Source: Candidatus Acidiferrum typicum (GTDB lineage: Bacteria; Acidobacteriota; Terriglobia; Acidiferrales; UBA7541). Taken from it: a stretch of DNA of 10,074 bases. The first letter of the stretch is position 1; every line of letters begins with the position of its first letter. Shown here piece after piece: positions 5,945-10,074 of the stretch. The notes beneath the pieces are model-generated. The model was not told the origin of the DNA, made no database searches, and saw nothing but the letters and a program-made list of their open reading frames with translations. The DNA lies in contig JAOAPW010000022.1 in assembly GCA_025463105.1 (NCBI GenBank), positions 1 through 10,074 of the forward strand. Direction: 5' to 3'. The position numbers and the translations under genes were made by a program.

Positions 5945-7646
5945 CCAGCGGTTCCACCTTCACAAGTATTCCCGCATGAACCAGTGGCACCCAAATTTTC
6001 GGCGAGGCTCCCGAATCGTCAATTTTAATATCGCGGATCTCGCCGCCGAGTGTAGGCAGCATATATTCCAGCCATTCGCCGGTTTTGGGGTTTAGGCGGT
6101 AGACGTAATCCGTGCTCATTCCGCCTGACCAGACGTCTCCATTTTTGTCGCGTGCCGCGCGATAGATGCCGCTCCACGGAGTCGGAGGCCGCCACTCCTT
6201 GATCTCCTTGCTCTGCGGGTCGAACATGCCCAATTGACTCGCCATCCATTCTCCAAACCAGAAATTTCCATCGGAATCGATTGATCCTCGGCGTGGTGCC
6301 GCAGCGGGAGTGGGCGTGGGATACATATTTACATTTCCAGTGGTGTGATCGAGGACTGCGATCGTGCTCCCCTCGATGTCGCAATAAATCGGATCGCCAT
6401 TTGCGGCAATGGCGCTGCCGTAGATTTTGTGAGTCTTCTCGGACGTCACAAAATTTTCATCGACACCAAAATAAAAAACACGATTCGGGCCTTTATATTG
6501 CCCGCTACCGGGAGGAAACGTGTTGAATACTTTTACATCTCCTGTTGTGGGATCGAGCTCGAACATCTTGCCGGTACTGTTGCTGTAGAACCACACCATT
6601 CCGTTCGGTCCGACATTGCCCTGCGTGCAGCTGGCATGATCGTCGTTGTATTCCGCGGGAGCGCTCCAGGTTTGAAACTTCTCAGTTTTGACGTCAAACT
6701 TCGTCACGGAGCATCCCTGGTAACCCCTGGGCAGCCATGGATTCCCCTGTTTATCGAGTTCAATCGTCAAATTATTCGCAGTGAGGCCCGGCTTGAGCGT
6801 GGGCACCTTCCATTCCTTGAACTGACCGGTGCGTGGATCGAGCCTGCCGATATCAAGAGTCTGGAAATCGTCGTACCAGACCATCTGGTCGGGGTCGATT
6901 GCCAGATCGTGAGGTGAGCTCCCCTTGCGTGGGACTTCATACGCGGTGATCACCACTTTGGTGTCTCGTCCACGGGGCCGCGGAAAAGTCTTGAGCTCGT
7001 AGGGCCAGGTAGTCCTGTCGCCACTCAAATTGATGGAAGCTAAATATTTCGCCAGCTCGGGATCGGACGGAACTTCCTTTGGTGGAAACGGCGGAGGCAT
7101 AGGGTGATTGAAAGTGCTGCTGGATTGCCATTGATTCTGCATGCGAAGCAGCGCGACCATCCAACTCTCCGCGTCATATGTGCTTTTCGCGACTTTATCC
7201 AGCGAGTGGCACTGATCGCAGTGAAACAGAGCTCTTTTCTGTTTTTCGTTTCCGGGAATACTCATCATCCACTCCGCGCCGGTAAGCTGCGACGCGAGAT
7301 CCTTGGCTTTTACTAGCTTGATATCGGCACGAGTTGCTTTGTCAGGTTTTATCTCTGCCGCAGCTTGTCCAGCGAGTTCGTAGCCGACCGCTCGAATGGA
7401 CAATGAATATTTGCCTGGCTGGAGTTTCCCTGGCGGGAAGGCGTAACGGCCCTGCTCATCGCTGATTACCGTAACCGTTATGTTCGCGCCCTCGGGCCGG
7501 GCAGTAACGAGGACGCCTTCCATGTGTCCTTCAGCGTCTGACGTCACGACCCCCGACAATGCCGCAGCAGGCTGCTCTTTGGAAGACGCAGGCAACACGC
7601 CTACGAGAGCGATAAGTCCCAACAACAATGTTCCCTTTACCGACAT
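5940..7646 (-). CDS. Secreted carboxypeptidase-regulatory / haem c / Vgb-like beta-propeller fusion protein
   Basis: 568 aa from the ATG at 7646. An N-terminal signal peptide (VKGTLLLGLIALVGVLPASS) predicts export to the periplasm. Residues 27-112 form a carboxypeptidase-regulatory-like beta-sandwich (SGVVTSDAEG, DEQGRYAF, PGKYSLSI). A single-haem cytochrome c segment follows with CDQCH at 143-147 and a possible distal Met at 170 or 183. From about 225 to the end is a beta-propeller of the virginiamycin B lyase/SMP-30 type, with repeated 'DPxTGxxKEW' and 'DxxGNxWF' blades (for example DPRTGQFKEW, DSDGNFWFGEW, NPKTGEWLEY). Lyase activity should not be assumed, because most Vgb-like propellers have no proven substrate. 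The frame extends to an ATG at 7688, but that start would bury the signal peptide, so 7646 with its upstream GGGGG is preferred. The stop lies in the REP-like repeat. It is third in a minus-strand run after an MFS transporter, with a 121-nt gap. Confidence 0.88.
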   Translation of the reverse strand: MSVKGTLLLGLIALVGVLPASSKEQPAAALSGVVTSDAEGHMEGVLVTARPEGANITVTVISDEQGRYAFPPGKLQPGKYSLSIRAVGYELAGQAAAEIKPDKATRADIKLVKAKDLASQLTGAEWMMSIPGNEKQKRALFHCDQCHSLDKVAKSTYDAESWMVALLRMQNQWQSSSTFNHPMPPPFPPKEVPSDPELAKYLASINLSGDRTTWPYELKTFPRPRGRDTKVVITAYEVPRKGSSPHDLAIDPDQMVWYDDFQTLDIGRLDPRTGQFKEWKVPTLKPGLTANNLTIELDKQGNPWLPRGYQGCSVTKFDVKTEKFQTWSAPAEYNDDHASCTQGNVGPNGMVWFYSNSTGKMFELDPTTGDVKVFNTFPPGSGQYKGPNRVFYFGVDENFVTSEKTHKIYGSAIAANGDPIYCDIEGSTIAVLDHTTGNVNMYPTPTPAAAPRRGSIDSDGNFWFGEWMASQLGMFDPQSKEIKEWRPPTPWSGIYRAARDKNGDVWSGGMSTDYVYRLNPKTGEWLEYMLPTLGGEIRDIKIDDSGASPKIWVPLVHAGILVKVEPLE

Positions 7647-7669
7647 CCTGCTGCCCCCATTTGAAGCCA

Positions 7670-7699
7670 AGAAGATTTCATCGTCCAAATGAATCTTCT
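7670..7699 (-). other. Inverted repeat in the 5' leader of the propeller gene
   Basis: AGAAGATT and AATCTTCT form perfect 8-bp arms around a 14-nt loop, 24-53 nt before the preferred ATG. It is A/T-rich, has no T-run after it, and may be a leader hairpin or a binding site for an unknown regulator. The alternative ATG at 7688 falls inside its loop, another reason to prefer the start at 7646. Confidence 0.35.
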
Positions 7700-7723
7700 A
7701 ATTTGAATTTCCCAGAGTGGCAA

Positions 7724-7752
7724 AGCGTACGCCCGCCTCCCTGCCTGGTCAA
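7724..7752 (-). promoter_or_regulatory. Candidate sigma70-type promoter for the propeller gene
   Basis: In the gap after the MFS gene, minus-strand TTGACC (7752-7747) is followed by a 17-nt spacer and TACGCT (7729-7724). The -35 is good but the -10 matches at only three of six positions. Transcription would start about 7717, giving a 70-nt leader that includes the inverted repeat. This would allow expression separate from the MFS gene. Confidence 0.3.
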
Positions 7753-7767
7753 GCGCGTAAAAACAAC

Positions 7768-9150
7768 CTAATGAGAGATTTCTTCCAGCGCCAAACCTTT
7801 GGTGCGTGGCCCGAAGATGCCGATGGACAGCACAACCATCAGCATGCTTGTCGCGATGAATGCGAAAACGCCTTTGGTGCCGAAGTTCTGAAGAAAAAAC
7901 GCAATCATGAAGCTTGTGAATATTGTCGAGAGGCGGCTCCAGGAATAAACGAACCCAATCGCGCGAGCGCGGATGCGAGTCGGGAAAAGTTCGGCTTGAT
8001 AGGCATGCAGGGAGTAAGACAGCAGATTATTGGAAAGCGTGATGAACATTCCGCAGACGATCAGCAACACCGTCGTCGATTGCCGGGCGAATAGCAGACC
8101 GAAGCAAGCCGTGCCAATCGCGGCGCTGACAACTTGCCATTTGCGTTCATATTTGTCGGCAATTAACGCGCAGAGCAGCGGACCAATCGGATAGATAACC
8201 GCAATGATGGCCGAATACTGCAGGCTGTTGGTAACGTTAGCGCCCTTGGAAGCCATCAGCGCGGGCACCCAATTGCCGAATCCATAGAAGCCGATCGTTT
8301 GGAAAAAATTGAAAACCACCAGCATCAGAGTTCGCCGGCCGTAGGGCGCCACCCATATTTCGGAAAACTTTCCCATCCCTCCTTCTTCCGAAGGTCCGAC
8401 AACGGGCTCGCTGAGCGGGTGGCCGATTTCAGCTTCGACTCGGGCTTCGATTTTGGAAATTGCCGCATCGGCTTCTTCCAGCCTGTCTTTTTGAGCCAAC
8501 CAGCGCGGCGATTCAGGAATACTTCGGCGGATAAACCAGATCGCGATTGCGCCGAGCGAACCCAGAAAAACCACCCAGCGCCATCCGGCAACTCCGAAAG
8601 GAGAACGAGGAACCAGAATCCAGGAAACCATGGCGACGAATGGGATCGCTAGAAACTGAACTGACTGATTGACGGCAAACGCGCGACCGCGGAGGCGCTT
8701 GGGCGCAAGCTCGGAAATATACGCATCGATCGTCACTAACTCAACGCCGATGCCGAGCCCCGAGATGAATCGCCATAGATCGACGCCGACGTTTGTGTGC
8801 TGCAAGCCCATGGCGATGCTCGCCGCGGTGTACCAGAGCAGCGAATAAGTAAAAATTGTGCGCCGTCCAAAGCGGTCCGCCACCGAGCCGAATACGATTG
8901 TCCCAACAAAAAGTCCGGCGAAAGTAGCGGCAGCGAAGGAAGCCTGATCGGTAAGTCCGAACAAACCTTTTTCTCCGGCTCGAAAAACGCCGCTTGAAAG
9001 CAGTCCCGGACTCAAATACGCAGTTTGAAACAGATCGTACATTTCAAATGCGGCTCCGAGGGAAAGCAAAACAATGAGGCGCCAGAATTCCCAGCAGGAT
9101 GGCAGACGGTCAACACGCGCCGTGATTTCCGCTGCGTTACCCGGAGGCAC
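7768..9150 (-). CDS. MFS transporter, organic-acid/sugar porter type
   Basis: 460-aa inner-membrane protein with about 12 hydrophobic segments, the usual MFS length. Probably a proton-coupled importer. TM1 carries FEMYDLF, similar to the DGYDLF motif of aromatic-acid and metabolite:H+ symporters. Motif A, GSVADRFGRR, is at 88-97. RWVVFLGSLGAIAIWFIRRSIPESPRWL (about 191-218) is the sugar-porter-like end of TM6. A charged central loop spans 219-268. The second-half motif ADKYERKW is at 331-338, and PTRIRARAIGF at 390-400 is the TM10-end signature. The GTG at 9150 has GGGAG about 6 nt upstream and no in-frame ATG occurs until residue 37, so GTG is chosen. It begins 47 nt after the MmgE/PrpD gene, implying one transcript. 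A carboxylic acid handled by that enzyme is the likely cargo, but the substrate cannot be read from sequence. Confidence 0.92.
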   Translation of the reverse strand: MPPGNAAEITARVDRLPSCWEFWRLIVLLSLGAAFEMYDLFQTAYLSPGLLSSGVFRAGEKGLFGLTDQASFAAATFAGLFVGTIVFGSVADRFGRRTIFTYSLLWYTAASIAMGLQHTNVGVDLWRFISGLGIGVELVTIDAYISELAPKRLRGRAFAVNQSVQFLAIPFVAMVSWILVPRSPFGVAGWRWVVFLGSLGAIAIWFIRRSIPESPRWLAQKDRLEEADAAISKIEARVEAEIGHPLSEPVVGPSEEGGMGKFSEIWVAPYGRRTLMLVVFNFFQTIGFYGFGNWVPALMASKGANVTNSLQYSAIIAVIYPIGPLLCALIADKYERKWQVVSAAIGTACFGLLFARQSTTVLLIVCGMFITLSNNLLSYSLHAYQAELFPTRIRARAIGFVYSWSRLSTIFTSFMIAFFLQNFGTKGVFAFIATSMLMVVLSIGIFGPRTKGLALEEISH

Positions 9151-9197
9151 GGCTTGCTCCCATCGAAGTTGCGCAGCTATTTGTTGAGGTGGAGCGA

Positions 9198-10074
9198 CTA
9201 AAAAATTCCCGAGCGGCCTTTTGCAAGCGTTTCTCCCGGCAATTCAATATTCAGCTGGTGCAGATCCGTGGCCTGCAATTCCTGGAGCCTTTGTGCGGCG
9301 TCGAGAAATCTTTGCGATTCCGAAGATGAAATAATTCCTTCGGTGAGGATCTGAAATTTGCGAATGTAGTCAGCGCGACCGAATGGTTTGGCGCCCAATG
9401 GATGGGCATTGGCAACGGCCAATTGGTCTTCGATTCGCGATCCATCCTTGAACAAAATTTCCACGCGTCCACCAAAAGCTTTTTGGGCGGGATCGATCGC
9501 ATGATAGCGGCGCGTCCACTCTTCATCTTCGCGAGTTTCGATGCTGCGCCTGAGACGAATTGTCTCCGGGCGCCTTGCGCGTTCCGGCGTGTAACTCTCG
9601 ACGTGATGCCAGCGGCCATCCTCGAGAGCGACGGCGAAGATGTACATGATGGAATGATCCAGAGTTTCGCGGCTGGCTTTCGGATCGAACTTTTGCGGAT
9701 CGTTCGCGCCCGTACCGATCACGCTGTGTGTGTGATGGCTGGTATGGATGATTATTTTTTCAATTTGCGAAAGATCCGAAATTTTATCTCGCATGCGAAA
9801 AGCCAGATCTATCAACGCCTGGGCCTGATATTCGGCGCTATGCTCTTTGGTAAAACTTTCGAGTATCGCGCGCTTGGGTTCACCCGGCGCGGGAAGCGGC
9901 ACGTCGTATTGTGCCTCCGGTCCGTCCAGCATCCATGCGATCACGCTATCTTCGCCTTCATAGATCGGGCTAGGCGATCCCTCCCCGCGCATCGCGCGAT
10001 CTACCGATTCGATCGCCAATTTTCCGGAATGCGCTGGAGCGAATGCTTTCCAACTGCTGATTTCGCCTTTGCGT
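9198..10074 (-). CDS. MmgE/PrpD family protein, 2-methylcitrate dehydratase-like; 5' end off the right edge
   Basis: The C-terminal 292 codons of a protein whose family members are usually about 450-500 aa. The frame runs open to the window edge; a TTG at 10019 could be read as a start but the family homology continues upstream (RKGEISSWKAFAPAHSGKLA), so the gene is cut by the edge, not truncated. Family-typical blocks are the SSWKA segment, the acidic GPE/IYEG region, a Y-Q-A-Q-A-L helix, KIIIHTSHHTHSVIGTG, the conserved RETLDHSIMYIFAVALEDG, and the late KAFGGRVEILFKDG strand pair. These fit PrpD, which dehydrates 2-methylcitrate to 2-methyl-cis-aconitate in propionate breakdown. Related MmgE proteins act on other hydroxy-tricarboxylates, so the exact substrate is open. 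No prpB or prpC is visible. It precedes the MFS gene by 47 nt on the same strand. Confidence 0.9.
   Translation of the reverse strand, partial: RKGEISSWKAFAPAHSGKLAIESVDRAMRGEGSPSPIYEGEDSVIAWMLDGPEAQYDVPLPAPGEPKRAILESFTKEHSAEYQAQALIDLAFRMRDKISDLSQIEKIIIHTSHHTHSVIGTGANDPQKFDPKASRETLDHSIMYIFAVALEDGRWHHVESYTPERARRPETIRLRRSIETREDEEWTRRYHAIDPAQKAFGGRVEILFKDGSRIEDQLAVANAHPLGAKPFGRADYIRKFQILTEGIISSSESQRFLDAAQRLQELQATDLHQLNIELPGETLAKGRSGIF

Noticed and set aside
7644..7688. Upstream ATG at 7688 as start of the propeller gene
   Set aside because: It would put 14 polar residues before the signal peptide and lies in the loop of an inverted repeat; the ATG at 7646 places the signal peptide at the N-terminus.

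Overview
The window looks like a high-GC, Gram-negative bacterial chromosome, most likely from the Acidobacteriota or a related soil phylum. This placement rests on gene content and general style: a carboxypeptidase-regulatory/haem c/beta-propeller secreted protein, a bacterial Cdc48-type AAA+ ATPase, and a palindromic intergenic repeat. No rRNA or other marker gene is present to confirm it. All coding capacity is explained by eight protein genes. I saw no tRNA, rRNA, CRISPR array, transposase or phage gene.

Layout: (1) Positions 1-4200 form a minus-strand cluster, read from right to left. A small unrecognised protein (about 113 aa) overlaps by 4 nt a 718-aa two-ring Cdc48/VAT-like AAA+ ATPase. 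An 84-nt gap follows, then a 2-oxoacid:acceptor oxidoreductase gamma subunit. After a 12-nt gap comes a GltD-like Fe-S/FAD/NAD(P)H oxidoreductase that runs off the left edge. The alpha and beta subunits of the 2-oxoacid oxidoreductase are expected just beyond that edge. (2) Positions 4226-5836 carry a divergent plus-strand pair: a GntR/FadR-family regulator with a complete FCD metal site, then an uncharacterised helical protein whose C-terminal half resembles Abi_C/HEPN proteins. The divergent start codons are only 25 nt apart. A perfect 13-nt palindrome there is a natural candidate operator for the regulator. (3) Positions 5837-5939 are a convergent gap filled by a long perfect inverted repeat, REP-like, which also supplies the stop codon of the next gene. 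(4) Positions 5940-10074 form a second minus-strand cluster: an MmgE/PrpD (2-methylcitrate dehydratase-like) gene cut by the right edge, an MFS transporter of the organic-acid/sugar type, and a secreted propeller/cytochrome fusion protein.

How they may work together (inference): the left cluster suggests ferredoxin- or NAD(P)H-linked oxidation or synthesis of a 2-oxoacid, with a dedicated AAA+ unfoldase/remodelling factor and a small partner, controlled by a metabolite-sensing FadR-type repressor. The right cluster suggests uptake and dehydration of a (methyl)citrate-like or other carboxylic acid, alongside a periplasmic redox/propeller protein. The most unusual point in the window is the AAA+ protein. 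Its second ring keeps Walker A, sensor 1 and both arginine fingers, but the Walker B catalytic glutamate is a threonine. The gene is translationally coupled to an unknown small protein and sits in the same run as a metabolic iron-sulfur enzyme.
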